Positions 1 to 14,535 of a DNA stretch of 64,000 nt are shown here, piece by piece. A program made the translations under genes and the position numbers. The notes under the pieces were generated by a model. It was given only the letters and a program-made list of their open reading frames with translations, was not told where the DNA came from and ran no database searches. Source of the DNA: Sycobia sp. Sy_11 (taxonomy: Eukaryota; Arthropoda; Insecta; Hymenoptera; Epichrysomallidae); contig JACCIC010000036.1 in assembly GCA_018907035.1 (NCBI GenBank), positions 762,501 to 826,500 on the forward strand, written 5' to 3'. Position 1 is the stretch's first letter. Each line of letters opens with the position of its first letter.

Positions 1-622
1 TATAAATTACCGTGATAGATTTCTTGATTTTTTATTTGACTAATCTGGATTGTATTAAAGCTTATGAAATCAGCATTTGGTTTGATTGATGTAAAAAATA
101 GATTACAGTGGGGGATCATTCGCCATAGCTGTGGGCACCTTTTACATAATTTTTGAGTTTTTATATATTTATCTAAAAAAATCTATACATATCGCTATAG
201 AGAAAAATTCGTCGCCGAAGATTTATCAATTTATAAAGTGACGAAAAAAACCATTTTAAACTGCGATTTAATAGAAATTAATAAGGAAAATTTTGAGAAA
301 ATTAGAAAACAAGGAAATTCTGCAGTACTCTGTAAAAGATTTTTCAATAGTATTTTATTCTACTATACTATTTTTCAATAGTATGATAATCTATTACAGA
401 GACACCTATATACATGCTCAAGCACGCACACGCGATTCCCGAACCCTTGTGTAAAAATGCGGTCAAACCATTCTCCGAGCGAGCTTTTACCACATGCGAA
501 TACCCAAATCGATACAATTTGCGTTGGAAGACGGGAGTCGTTCCGTAACGATTCGTGGTCGGAAGGCGAAGATTGATCCTATAATGAAAAACCCACCCGA
601 AAATCCCCGATCGGGATACGGA

Positions 623-659
<37 letters not shown>

Positions 660-840
660 AGGGAGCCCACTTGACCTCGATTCTCTTTTCGCTCGTTTAC
701 CGATATCTATACGGCAGCTGCTACTAACCGACCCCACTTGGCAGATATATGTGCAACAAAAGCTCTCATACTCTTATATATCTCCTTTATAGCGCAGCGG
801 ATGTTCGAATTGCGTGTCTGTATATATAATGCAAATATAA

Positions 841-845
<5 letters not shown>

Positions 846-889
<44 letters not shown>
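846..889. repeat. (TA)n microsatellite
   Basis: Uninterrupted TA run of about 44 bases in the upstream region. Confidence 0.95.
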
Positions 890-891
<2 letters not shown>

Positions 892-1554
892 CGTATATAA
901 TACACGTATATAATACAAGTGTGCAAAAAGGCAGAAACAAAAAAGCGATCCACGTGCGCGCGGTGCTCTCGAAGAGAGGCCGATGTACCCCATATGTACA
1001 GCGTCTCCTCTCCAGCGTCAGTGGATGAAGATGTGTAGCAGCAGTATCGGAGACCCAGCGCCGCGGCGGCGCCGCAAGCGTTCACGCGCCGCGCGAGGAA
1101 TAGAATATCTATATAATGCGCGTGTTGAGACCTCCCCCCCCCATTCCTCCCCGCCGCGTCGGTCCGCCCATCTATCTATCTTTCTGCTCCTCTGTTCCTC
1201 ACTCCGCGGCACTCCTACAATAGTGACCTTTGGGTAGACCGCCGACTTGCATCTCCCTGCGCTCGCAGAGGAGGCGGCCACGCGTCGCGCCCACCGCGCC
1301 GTCACTCTGCATATATTAGTTATATATGCGCAAGGCTCGTATAAACGCTACTGCAGGAGAAGGGAGCTCGCACCGTCTATATATACATAATATTGAGCAT
1401 CGACGCGAGAAGGAGTGAGAAAGAGAGAGAAAAATGGGGCCGCGAAAATCCGGAATCACCATATACACGCGTATAGCGGATCCGCGAAGCTCGATAAGAA
1501 AAGCTCTCTTCCTAAGCTCTCTTCCTCCCTCTCTCTCTCACCGAAGCTCTTGTA

Positions 1555-1557
<3 letters not shown>

Positions 1558-1608
<51 letters not shown>
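1558..1608. repeat. (TA)n microsatellite
   Basis: Uninterrupted TA run of about 50 bases within the CpG-rich block. Confidence 0.95.
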
Positions 1609-1611
<3 letters not shown>

Positions 1612-2094
1612 AATGCACTCGTCCGCGAGAACACGCCGCCGCCGCGCCGCGCGGGAAATAGATATAGACAGAGGGGGTAGGTGGGCGGATGCGGCGGGAG
1701 GTGGGGAGGGAGCGAAGAAGGATGCACCTGCAGCGGCCTCGCCGCCCGCCGCCTCTCGCGAACGGCGAACGGCGCTGTCGCGGCAGTTTCGACTGAAGCC
1801 TCGAGGGCCGGAGATTATAACGCGCACAAGTTAATATCCCAAATATCCACGTATGTACATATACGCGGGCGCGCACAGTACACTCGCGATCAAAGGAATA
1901 TTGGAGCTGATCCGCTGCTCTTGCCCAGTCCATCACTAATACTTTATTATACACACGCACACAGATTTATATACTCTTCGTCGCATCGAAAAATCGGCGC
2001 GGCAGCGGCGGCGGCGGCGGCGAGCTCAGTTGACGGTGCCTGTGCGCGCTCGATCCTCAACGTATAGGCTTGCCGAGCGGATATTATATATTTA

Positions 2095-2107
2095 TCATCA
2101 TCATCAT

Positions 2108-2141
<34 letters not shown>
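2095..2141. repeat. (ATC)n-(TA)n composite
   Basis: Six ATC units run directly into a TA tract. Confidence 0.9.
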
Positions 2142-2145
<4 letters not shown>

Positions 2146-2584
2146 TCTCGCTCGTGATATATACACGCATTTTCCAAGCGCCTCGCTCTCCGATGCGCAT
2201 TCATTGTATGCATAGCGGCGGTCTCGAGCGCACGCTCTTTCGCTCTGCGTGTCCCGTTGTCGCGATCTCGCGCTGCAGCCGCTTGTCTTGACGACGTGAT
2301 CGTGCGTGCCGCGGCTCGAAGGTGCGCGCGCGCGCGTGAGTGAGTGCGAGGCGCGCAAGAGTCGTCGTCGCCGTCGTATATAGTGATCGTCGCTGTCGCC
2401 GACGTTTCCGGTTTCCGGTCTTTGCCCCACGTGTGCGCGCGCGCGTGTGTGTGGGTGTATGTGCACAAGTGTTTGTTTCCTTCCCTCGGCCGTACTATAC
2501 TGTCAGAGGCCGACTGTGTGCTCAGCAGGGTATATATAGATATCTATATATTTTATATATATAAATAAATATATATATACATAA

Positions 2585-2632
<48 letters not shown>

Positions 2633-2747
2633 CTCGCAGTGGCTCATTATTCTTTCTATATATCTTATATATTTATGCAGCATTGTATATAAATAGGAGT
2701 GAGTGTAAGCAGGCGTGTGTGGGTGTGTATTTTTCTCCTCGTCTGTT

Positions 2748-2748
<1 letters not shown>

Positions 2749-2805
<57 letters not shown>

Positions 2806-3055
2806 CTCTCCTTCCTTCGCACCCGCCAGTTCTTCCTCCCTGCTTCTCTCTCCTTCTCCATTTCTTCTCACGCGCTCATTCCGGCTTTCTTTTTCCTATG
2901 GTTTCAACCAACGAGATGGAGAAAGGGAGAGTATTTCTATTTTCGTACACGGGCGCCTGTAATTGCAGCTTTTTATAGATGGAATTGTTTTAAACCAGCG
3001 ACGATCCTCACGCGCTTGCTTCCCACTCACTCTTTCTCTCTCTATTAATCTCTCC

Positions 3056-3118
<63 letters not shown>

Positions 3119-3119
3119 A

Positions 3120-3159
<40 letters not shown>

Positions 3160-3198
3160 TCCCTCTCTCACTCTCTCACTCTCTCACTCTCGCTACTA
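2749..3198. repeat. (CT)n tracts in three blocks
   Basis: Pure CT blocks at 2749-2802 and 3056-3116, and an interrupted CT/CA block at 3128-3198. They generate long SLSLSL frames on the plus strand and ERERER frames on the minus strand that are not genes. Confidence 0.95.
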
Positions 3199-3483
3199 CT
3201 GCCGATCTATACAGAGGCCGACTACGCGCACGATGGCGTAAATCATTGTTGTTGTAACCCCGTTTTTTTCTCCCCTCCATTATTCACCTTTTCCCCCGCG
3301 CGACGAGAAGACGCGCGAGTGTTTAATAAGATAGAAAAAGAGAGAGAAAGATAAGTGCGGAGCAATAATCTTCCTGCCGCAAAGATTAACAATCTTCTGC
3401 TCGAGTGAGCAGCACCCGCATGTATATATAGGTAGATTGTATGTACTACCGAGAGTTTCAAAAGCAAAAGAAAAAGATTTATA

Positions 3484-3520
<37 letters not shown>

Positions 3521-4164
3521 GAGAGGGAGAGAGAGGGAGAGAGAGAGACAAGTTTTTTAATGGCGTTTGAAACAGCCTCGATCGGCAACACACAATACGT
3601 ATATAAAATATATTTGCCTAAAGCGTTCGTCCGTTTTATGTCTATATACCTGTGCATAAAGAATGCGCGCGCTTGTGTATTTGTGCGCGTGCTTGTGTTT
3701 ATTTGTCTAGCGAACAGGATTTTAAAATACTGTAGGCCGTCGTTAAATTAATTATGGCCATTATCGCTGATATAAAGTCACCTTCTTAATTGATCGTCTA
3801 GTAAAAGCGTATAAGGCAAATATTACTTTTGAAATCGCGTTCAACGAACCGTATTATAATAATACAATAATTGCAGTTGAGATAAAGAAACATTGAAAAA
3901 GAAAAAATCGACCGCTTCGTACGATTGTAACCGAATATATTAGTATTAATTGAACGTAGATATTAAGAACGTAACTGAACTAAAAACCGTTAATAAATCT
4001 TTCGTTAAATTTGTGAAACTGCAGCCGGGTTAATGGCTATTCTTGAAACCTAATCGGGATTAAACATAGATGCAAGTTTCGTATATGATTCACGCCAGTA
4101 TGTGACCGGTTATATTTAAAATAACCGCCCTAAAATAAGAGGTAAGGTTTCTGTCAGATGCGCC

Positions 4165-4167
<3 letters not shown>

Positions 4168-4220
<53 letters not shown>
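4168..4220. repeat. (TA)n microsatellite
   Basis: TA run of about 52 bases; nothing else is recognised between 3750 and 5000. Confidence 0.95.
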
Positions 4221-4223
<3 letters not shown>

Positions 4224-5016
4224 TACACGAGTATGCACCAGAGAAAAAAATTTCGTAGTACAATATTCGAATGAACCTCGGAAATTAAGAAAAGAAAATA
4301 AATGATTAATTTTCACAAATTCTTATGGATATATTAAGATACTATATCGTAAGAAAGACAACATACCATCAATTGGATCCATGAAAATATTCGTTATCTT
4401 AATAAATAAATTCATCTTCTGTAGGATATTTGCTATCGCTATTAACAGGAGACTCCCATTACCCACTTTTTCAAAAGTGAATATTTTTGTTAGCTTATTC
4501 TCTCTATACTAATACAGTTACTAAGGCCGATTGTGCCTTTGTCGAAAAAGTTGTACATCGACCAACCCACATACGACCGCCGTTCCTTTCGTCCTAGCTA
4601 CCGTCGACTTTTGGCGGCCGTATTGGCCTGGCGTCGTAATTTTTCGTAAACTGCCGGATGGCACGTGTAACACACATATAACTTTTTCAACAAAAGCCCG
4701 TAACGAAAACGTTACCCCGGCTACTACATTTGGAACATGCCCCATTATGTCCTACTCGTATGCTTATTCAGTCGAAGTTTTTAATTAGTCGTCCCTGCGC
4801 TTTCACATAGATAATTATAAACTCGATGAGACCTCGTTAATAGCAAGCGCGCCGTCCGAGCTTACGGAGGACTAGAACGAGGAATTTGATTAAAGTATGT
4901 AAAGATTTAGTACGGAATCAAGATACACATGCGCAAGCGCGCACACACAGAAACGAGTATGCCTCTTTATAAACCTATTCATTGCAACTTAGACTTTAGT
5001 GGGCATTCTTTATATC

Positions 5017-5066
<50 letters not shown>

Positions 5067-5430
5067 ACCGCATCGCGTATCGATCTCTAGATAAAATAAA
5101 TAGAAATCAATCAGTCCGATCCACGCTGAGAACGTTCTCTTTTCCGGCGGACGCGTGGAGATATAGTAAAAACCGTTAAAAAAACTCACGGCTGCCGCAA
5201 AAATCGAAATGTAGCCGAATGGGAAGGGGTGTCGGAACAAGCTTTTTCGAACCGTTAGCTCAGTGCATGGAACATATATAGGATTCGTCTATGTGCATGC
5301 GTAAGTGCGCGCGTTCACGCATGCGTGTGTGTGCGTTTGTGTGTACTTTTTTCCCCGTTATAAGTTTGTATAATAACGGTGTATGTTACGCAGCGCGATT
5401 TTTATTTCATCGCGCTGGAATATCCGGACC

Positions 5431-5433
<3 letters not shown>

Positions 5434-5484
<51 letters not shown>
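5434..5484. repeat. (TA)n microsatellite
   Basis: TA run about 185 bases before the first recognised form3 exon. Confidence 0.95.
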
Positions 5485-5488
<4 letters not shown>

Positions 5489-5669
5489 CATGAATTGTCG
5501 TAGCACGCGCGCGCGCGTGCTCGCTCGAATATAATAACGTTGCGGCGTGTCGTCGTCGGCGGCGGCGGCGGAGAGGAGTCGTTCGCCCGCGGGTTTCGTC
5601 ATCGCCAGCCCCGTCGCACGTCGCAGGTCTTTATAGAACTCGCTATTTTATACCACGTTCCGCTTTCAG

Positions 5670-6179
5670 GAAGGAGAAGAGCCATGTGCCGGACCTGAGG
5701 GTGCAGCTCGACGTATTCGACGATCAGAGGGACACGGACGAGGAGCTCTCGAATCAGGGCCCGCCGGGGATCGATCTATCCTCCCACGTCGATGTCTTCT
5801 ACGCGATTCTTGGACAGGTCAGTGTACTTACATGTGTGTGTGTGTGTGTGTGTGTGCTTTGGTGCATGCGTGCGTGCGTGCGTGTGTGTGGGGGATGATC
5901 GAAAATATTGAATTCTATGACTCAATGAATTTAAGAGTTTGTGCATTTACGATACCCAAAGTTTTAATAAAAAATTATTTTCGAAAAAGAGATGTGTTCA
6001 CGGTCAATGACTGACGATCGAATCCAATTTGATGTTTATATCGATATTTATATTAATCGAAAAATGAAAATTCCAACTGGATGTTTGACATTTGAACCGC
6101 CATCTCAAAAAACCCTTAGGCAAAATGTGGCATGTACATAAATTTGAGCAAGCTAAGAGTTTTTTTTTTGTTATTCTGT

Positions 6180-6243
<64 letters not shown>

Positions 6244-6555
6244 AATTTATCAACGAATAAAATAATAATCTGCGTCCAGTGCTCTTTAATAGAAATAGTT
6301 TTGTCAATAGAAAAGCCTTGTACAGTATAGGTAAAAATAACTACGGAACAATTGAAAATTTTATTAAAAAAAGAAAAAATAACGATGCTTGAAAAGTTTA
6401 TAACCCTAATGTTTCATGTGGCACGCCAATGCGAATTAATGAACATTCGATTGCTCGCATTCGGCCGACCACGCGAAAATGCATTTTAATATAGCGTACT
6501 TAAGCTTTGCTCCTTCTATGTGCATATAATTACATCATATAAATATTTCCGAATG

Positions 6556-6613
<58 letters not shown>

Positions 6614-6833
6614 CTGATCGACCATCCTGAAAACTACATGTTTATATATACAGGTCGCAGACACGCCGCAGGAAATCCCATTCCTGAGTATACTCCAGCA
6701 CCTATTGCGGCTCGATCCGAAGGAGGCGGCGAGCGATCTTGCCTGGGATACCGCCGAGACGCTGGTCCATCGAGCAACTCTACTGGAGAATCGCGAGGAT
6801 GCCACCAAACTCCTGAGGTCGCCCAGTCTACAG
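5670..6833 (+). CDS. form3: form3 exons encoding the end of the FH3/armadillo region
   Basis: Two exons, 5670-5817 (49 codons after one split base) and 6654-6833 (60 codons), join in phase 0. They read [19 protein letters not shown] and [18 protein letters not shown], then end in [16 protein letters not shown]. These are strongly conserved in INF2/form3 proteins and form the last armadillo-type helices of the diaphanous inhibitory region, which packs against the C-terminal autoregulatory segment. The intron between them is 836 bases and holds three simple-repeat tracts. The second donor runs straight into a (TA)n microsatellite. Confidence 0.92.
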
Positions 6834-6848
6834 GTATGTATATATGTG

Positions 6849-6907
<59 letters not shown>

Positions 6908-7733
6908 GCGTACATCTATACAAAAAAATTTGTCTCTTTGGTATATATACACATACTTACACATATTCGTGGAACGGCGATATTAAAACTTCGTCTACTT
7001 CGTCTCATGATCCTTGTAAGTACTCTCTCAAACTCTTGTTCTCCGCTGTCTCCTACGTTGCTGTTCGCGAATTTCTCCACTGCTCAAAAGATATAAGATA
7101 TTCAAACACTCTCGCCCGCACATTCACACACACGCGTGCGCGTAACTGTTTTTAAAGTTAAAAAATTTAACGGTATATAACACTCTCTCTCTCTCTCGCT
7201 CTTTCTTTAGGTTCCCTTCATGACAATGCAATGCCCGACAATGCTCAATAGAAATAATGACGTCATAGTTTCATTGGAATTGCCTACGTAATGGCCGAGT
7301 TAATTGAGCGTTTAGAAAATTATTAACTCAAATATAATAATGCACATCCTTCGATGAATGATGATTATAATTTACATATCGAATAATTCACGTATCATTG
7401 TACGCTCTTTGAAGGAGGGGGGTGGAGAAAAAAATGACTATATTACTGTAGATATAATGTATTGGAATAAATCGTTAAAAAGATTTATTAAGATCGTCAT
7501 TATGATTTGTATCTTAGTTCATGTTACCATGACATTTTCTTATAGTATTATTGTAAAAATTATACTAAATTAAAAATAGTCTTAAAGTATTATTGTGTGT
7601 AGTTTATATACTCCTATCCCAGAAGGACTTCTTGTCGACGAATCCATGGTTATTCATTACTGAGTGGTCAAACAAAACTTTTTCCTGTAATTTGAGCCCG
7701 AAATCCGAGGAGCTAAACTTTTATTTTTGAACA

Positions 7734-7782
<49 letters not shown>

Positions 7783-10700
7783 GAAAAATTTTTTGAATTA
7801 TCTCAATGGTAAAGATTATAATACATTGTACATCCGAATCTAGATTCGCATCTTTATGAATACTAGGGACACAAATTTCAGGTGAAAAGGAAAAGAATGT
7901 ATGTACCAAAAATCAACTCGACTGAATCAAATGGGAGCTGAACATTATTCGTACATAACACGTTTGGCGGCTCGTTCGACGCGCGACAAGTAGTACAAAC
8001 CCGGCGCGGTAAGACGCGCGGCCCGCGGCGCAAGACCTACGATTTATTATGTGGCGCTGATGCGAGCCTCGCCCTCTCGCTCCAAGCGCGCGCGCAGCTA
8101 TGCGGTCCACCCCGCGGGTCGTTCGCCAATGACGCAACAATTTCAAATTTAAGAGCCCCATTATACATACATTCGCTGCATCGCTCGCCCCGTGGTCCAA
8201 GCGCGCGTGGCTCGCCTCGCGATTACGTATCTAGACTCAGGGTTCGCATCGCGCGCAGTCTTGTTGCGCGGCCTTGTCGGTATATAGCATGGAGGGCTCG
8301 CGCTCCAACCCCGTCAGCTGGCGCGTTCGCGCTGTACGTAATGCAGTGGTCCATTATAATATTCATATATATGATATAAGAATCAACGTACACTATCTAT
8401 AGTAAACGAAGAAATGTACAGTTTCTCAAGAGGAATGCAAATTTGTAGGCGCCTAAGTGCGCGTATACTAGTTGGAACTTGATCGCAACTAATATGACCT
8501 GAAAACTAACTAAAATCATTCTCGTACATATGCGGGACGACTCTTAGAATCCTAAATCCACCTCCATAACACCATCCATTTGTGAATTTGCATTTTTGCA
8601 TAGTTGAGCATTTTTGACCGTTGAATTTTTTTTAATACTTCCTTAAAAAATCAAAATTGCTCTTGTAGTTTTACTCAAATATAAATATCATTGAATCTTA
8701 CTTATCATCGGACTAATTAGAGACAATTTTAATTCTCCAGTAATTTTTTAATCGTAGTGGCTTTGAAACCTACTTGTCCACATTAATTTGTAATCTGTAA
8801 AGGCGAGGAAAATGTATTATTCTAGGAAAATTGTATAATTAAGTTCCTTTAATTACATTAATTTGATTTATTAGAATTTCATCAAATTTTTAGCCTTTAC
8901 TGGCTATATTGGTTAATTTCAGTTTCCTTCAATCAATATTCTATAGTTTTCAATTCATGCATTGATCAAAATACGCTGGATATTAACATAATCATGATAT
9001 TAAAATCACGTAAATGAAACTTAATTATTTTACCATACATTTCATTATCTAACAGCTGTCATGCCATTCATAAAGAAAAATACAAAATGTAGAACCGAAA
9101 TATAAGCAGATGGATTTGTGTATATCACTAATGGTAAAACTACAATGTATCAAATGCATTATTTTTATATAATATAAATAGAAATGATTGATGTAAGACT
9201 AAGGAAAGAAAAATTAAGTACCTGCAAACTTGCTGCAACAAGTAATAATGGAATAATATATCGAAATTAACCATATCGTCCATTAAATGAGGTATAGCAT
9301 GTGATCAGAAATATATTTTTTCATGAAAATTCGTATTTTTTAATACCCATTCTAGAAATTAATAACGTTTCCATTAATGAAAAACACTAGAATTAATTTA
9401 TCCCCTTAAATGTATAATTGCCATTCAATTTCAATTGAAATTTGTTAAAATTTACTAACCTTTATAAATGATTACATGCCGATGCCGATAAACTAACCGA
9501 ATATTAATTCACAATATATAGAGATATATAGAGTAGGTTCATTAGAATTTTTCTGCTGTAATTGTTATTTTCATAATAAATCCAGCGTTACAAGTTGAGT
9601 TTCGTTTAAAAAAGCCTTCTGACTACATAATGTACTCAATCTAAAAACAAGAAAGTGTACTAAGCTGTAAATAAGAAAGTATCATACAACTGAGGAGAAC
9701 ATTAGATTTTAAGATTTTCAAAGACACATTTTGAAGGCAATCGATGTTATCTGACTCAATCTGGACAAAATTCTTCACCCAAATGTCGTAGCCTCTCTTT
9801 GTTGGATAATGAATATCATTATGCAATAATCGAAGTTTTATTTAGACATTTATTTTAGTATATTAAATTCAAATTAATGAAGTCTTGCATTCGGATGATT
9901 AATTTATTACATTATTTTTTTATTTTTTTGTATCATAAATTTTTTTTTACCTATATTCTCAATCCTCTCCCATCCCATAAATGCTCATGCACTTCCTTAA
10001 TCCCAAAATCCATAGACCTCTCAACAACCCCTAACGATATTCGTATCTGTGACACAAATCATACACCACGAGAATACAAAAAAAATAGAGTTAGGAATTT
10101 TTTGATGCTTGAGCGACTCAGATTTTCTTCGACCTATACGAATTTTTCTAACACGAGCCGATGGAACATTTCCAGCAAACGTTAATAAATTACTCTCAGG
10201 CTAGAGCAAAAGTCTCATTACAACATCGATACACATTCTCACACACGCACGCGCGAGCACGTACACACACACACACACACACAATATATGTAACTATACA
10301 TATCTATACACTCACAGACGAACTTATGCTGCCACTGCCGAGGCGCCGACCAGACCTGCGGCGGCGGCCGCAAGTCATCGGTGCCGACGACGACGACGAC
10401 GACGACGACAACTGGGACCGTTGCCGGGAGCGGTGGTCCGCCGCCTCCGCCTCCGCCGAGCCTGGTGCTGCCACCGCCACCGCCTCCGCCGTTGCTGATG
10501 CCGCCGCCGCCACCACCGGTGCCCGGGATGCAGATCGGGGGTGGCCCGTCCCCGCCGCCGCCGCCACCCCAGGCGTTCATGGATCCACCGCCGCCGATGC
10601 CGCCGCCTCTGCTGAGGCCGCCGGCGAGCAGCAGCCCCAGGGCGCCGACCCCCGAGCCGCCGAGCTCAGGCGCCGGCGCAGGCGGCGGGACCAAGCTACT

Positions 10701-11001
10701 GCCCCAGCAGGAGATACCCACGCCCAAGGCCAAGATGAAGACGATCAACTGGAACAAGATACCGAATCACAAGGTGAGCGACCTCAATGGGTATGTGTGT
10801 GTGTGCACACATTTGTACAGAATGCAAAGTAGGGGATGCGTATATGTGAGAATATATATAAGGGGGTATATGTAAGAGTCGGCAAGTGTATATATAATGA
10901 AAATCTTCGTACAATGGGAAGAACTAATTTTGCTAGAAGAAATATGAGTTCTATATATAGCTAATGAGAACCGAAAAAACAGAGGATTTGCTTTGATCTA
11001 G

Positions 11002-11068
<67 letters not shown>

Positions 11069-12381
11069 AAAGAGAAAAATATAGATAGCATATGAAAATA
11101 CGTTCATAGCAATAAAAACTAGTCTACAGCCTCGAAAGTTGAATGTCTGAAAACTACTGGGATGGAGTGAATTTAACCCGTAATTCTTATTAATGTATAT
11201 GAGGACCAGCAGCGAAGTATATATATAATTCAATTTACACTCTGATCCAGTAATTGTTTCTAATTCAAATTAAGAGATTTATTTTTTTCAAATTAAGAGT
11301 AATTGAATAATTGATTAATATGCTGTCAGTGCAATAAGACTTTATTTAATATATTCTTTAAATAACTAATTTTTAGAAATGTTACATATGAAAGGTTGTA
11401 CTATTTTTTTCGAATATTTTTGCAAATTAATTCTAATATAACCAATTCTATGTAATGAATTTTATATACAAAAATAAAATCATCATATAATAGTATTGTG
11501 AAACAACTCTCATATTTACTTTCTAGCACAATTTATTACTAATAGCTTCACGTATACAAAACTAATGAATTTAGCTTATGATAATAGAATTAAACATAAT
11601 ATAAAACGAAAATCACAACTTTTTATTAATAATTTTTTATAATAACTATATAAAAATACCATAAAATTTTAGTAGTCTAATTTGGTTATATTTGGAACTG
11701 ATTAAAATATTAAATAAAATATTATCGTCATATGATCTACATGTTTATTTCTTCATCGCATTTGAACCCAAAATTCATGAGTCATAAACTGATCTCAGTT
11801 CTATGACTTCAATGTTTGATTAGATTATTCAGTTTTTAACTGACTTCATATTTTGATCATTCATGTGTAAAGCATGTACTAAAATTAATACATTAACATA
11901 AGGAACCTTTAGTGTGGATTTGACTGAATTATTGAGAAGCGATAAAAATTTTAAAATACCATTGCATTTTATTCATTATTCATGAACTCTAAATAAAATA
12001 ATTTTGTTTCTTATGATAAATTCCATTTTGAGTAATCTATGAGGGTTTATTCGCATTTCCAGGCTAATCGCAGAGTTGATAATAATAATTTTCCTATGTA
12101 AAAGGTATTTTTTGAATATTTTTTGTATTTAAAAAAGTATATTTTAAAGCAACGGGCATCGAGTTTTCTTCTAAAGAACGTACTATATTGAATTATTAAG
12201 CATTAACGATTAGTTTTATGCAATTTTGTATTGAAATTAGATTGATGAATGAACTGAAATGCTTTAATCCACTGGTCCACTGAATGGTACGTCTGCGTTT
12301 GGACCGATTTTAGTCTAAAATATTCGTACGAATGATTTTTAATTATTATTTTATTAAATATAATTATATCTGAAATTATGC

Positions 12382-12459
<78 letters not shown>

Positions 12460-12873
12460 ATTTAATACAAGTCCTAACGCTTGCAATCGATACGCGCTCT
12501 AATAGGTCATTGGCAAAAGAAACATTTGGTCTTTGGTTGCTAACGAGCATCAGAATTCGCCGATGGCCGATTTGGACTGGGCCGAGATGGAGGGGCTCTT
12601 TTGCCAGCAGGTGCCGCCGATCGTGCCCTCGGCCAACACGGCCTGCACCGGCAATTCCAGCAGCGGTGCGGATGCCGATAGGCGGCGACGCGAGCCCACG
12701 GAGGTGAGTCCCAGACCGCAACCTCGAAGAATGCGTGCGCGCTTGCATATACTTATATATTATGAGATAAATTGTTCTCTCCGTATATGGATACGGGGAT
12801 GCTGTAATAATTGCTGCGTTGCTTTTCGCAGGTTTTAACGTCACAAATTAATTTTTTGTTTCTGATATATATA

Positions 12874-12935
<62 letters not shown>

Positions 12936-14227
12936 CCAAATCCGGATATAAATTTTAGAAAACTGCATTTTTATTTGCTCTATTTTATACGATGAAGATT
13001 TTGAGAATTTGAAATTGGAAAATTTTTATTAATAAAATTGTCGCAGATGAAAGACACCACATTTATTTTATGATTAAATTGTATTTATTCTCCAACTTCA
13101 AAGGTAAACCCAGCTAATTATTTCTATTTCTTTTTCTTAATAGAAATAATATAATAAAAAATGCTTTAAAAAGTTTAACAAAGTTTTTCCTGATCTAATA
13201 AAATTCTTTAAAATTAAAAGTACAAATTTCAATGGTTTGCTTAATATAATAATGCATGTATTACTAAGAAATTACAGAAATTTTTATAATTCCAGAAACA
13301 AATTTTGCTTTCATAATATTACTTTTTATTTACTGCTAATTATATTAATCTATCGATTTAATATAAAAGTTTTTTACAAATATAAAAAAAATCTTATACA
13401 AAAATGAGGAAGCTTACCGTTTTTTATTATTCAAAGCGAGTATTTAAAAAAAAGATTCAATCAAGAATTGTAAAAAAATTATTAATTTCTACTGCCAAAA
13501 GTGAAAAATTTCCTGGATTTGCTCATATATATATATGAGCAATTATCTCTAGGATACATAGTTTCGATTCTTATATTATATGAAAAATAAAGTTAAAGTG
13601 TATGCTTATACTGCATACCAAACTAAAAATGTGTCATTGAAAAGTATATATAATTGATGTCATTTTGAAAAGTATATCTAATTTTTTTTTCGCTGTTCAC
13701 GAACCATAATATATATAGATAACCGGATATATATAGTCAACCGGACGATCTGAGTATTATGAAAATTTTATTCTGAAAATGATAGTCTTTATATTTATCT
13801 TAGGAAATATTTTATACAAAGGTGTTAGATAGAATTTAAAATAGATCTCTGTCATTACATTCACATTTTCTTCTATTTTTTTTAAATTTTATTTCATTTC
13901 CTATCTTGGAACACCGATTAGAAATATTATAACGAGATAATTATTAAAAAATTGATGATTAATGTAAAGACTATTATTTAGTCATTAAATGAGATATAAA
14001 AGCATAAAATTTGGATGAAAGTCTTGTGAAGCAGCAATTTTGTTTGATTAGTTCACGCTTTTATATAAAGCACACACTGTGCTTCCTCCAATATGTGAAA
14101 GTCCCCGCTCATAATGAAAGGGCTTATATATACAATGAGGAACAACGAAAGTCCTTTAAGCGATCAGTAATTTATCACACATACATAGGCAGACCAACAA
14201 ACAGACAAAATCAGGCACAAAGCTACC

Positions 14228-14262
<35 letters not shown>

Positions 14263-14480
14263 ACATAATATGCTGACCGAGCTTGCTTTAACTTTCAGAT
14301 CGCATTGCTGGACGGAAAGAGGAGCCTGAACGTCAACATATTCTTGAAGCAATTCAGAAGGTAAACGTACTCTCCGCACGCGTGCCGAGTATTCATTATT
14401 TCCGTTCGTACTGCTTCAGTTCATAATTGTTACGTCATTCATGCAACCCACAATAACAGGGGCGCGCTTTCGTACCTCGT

Positions 14481-14535
<55 letters not shown>

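Larger units (their letters stand above)
950..2520. promoter_or_regulatory. CpG-rich block, possible promoter or 5' leader region
   Basis: This block is much richer in CG dinucleotides than its surroundings and is broken up by long TA runs. Stretches near 1040-1100, 1620-1800 and 2230-2430 are almost free of the AT-rich background. In insects such CpG-rich islands upstream of a gene often hold transcription start regions or 5' untranslated exons. No start site, TATA box or splice junction can be fixed by eye, so the role and the gene served are inference. Confidence 0.25.
1..5669. other. Upstream region of form3 without a supported coding exon
   Basis: No coding exon could be supported on either strand. 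The stretch is AT-rich at both ends, with a CpG-rich block near 950-2520. It is crowded with (TA)n, (CT)n and (CA)n tracts, and its longer reading frames are translations of these repeats. The first recognisable form3 exon begins mid-codon inside the FH3 region, so roughly the first quarter of a typical INF2-like protein, including its GTPase-binding part, must lie upstream of the window or in small exons I did not recognise. Confidence 0.6.

Noticed and set aside
2503..3225. CAGAGGCCGACT occurring at 2504 and again at 3213
   Set aside because: Only twelve bases are shared; without further flanking similarity it could be chance.
2665..3241. Long frames reading SLSLSL and ERERER
   Set aside because: They are translations of (CT)n/(GA)n microsatellites on both strands, with no homology and no splice support.
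4521..4788. Overlapping 74- and 85-codon frames on opposite strands
   Set aside because: No recognisable domain, no splice context fitting form3 phases, and neither frame shows form3 N-terminal sequence. Possibly old repeat DNA.
7175..7290. Pyrimidine-rich tract with TTTCTTTAG resembling a splice acceptor
   Set aside because: The following frame stops after about 27 codons without a donor in phase, and the FH3 exons already join to the FH1 exon.
10161..10832. 223-codon plus-strand and 172-codon minus-strand frames over FH1
   Set aside because: Shadow frames of the GC-rich proline-coding repeat. The real frame is the one with FH1 and [11 protein letters not shown].
13521..13540. Perfect 20-base palindrome GCTCATATATATATATGAGC
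   Set aside because: Mostly a TA core with short flanks, expected occasionally in such AT-rich DNA.
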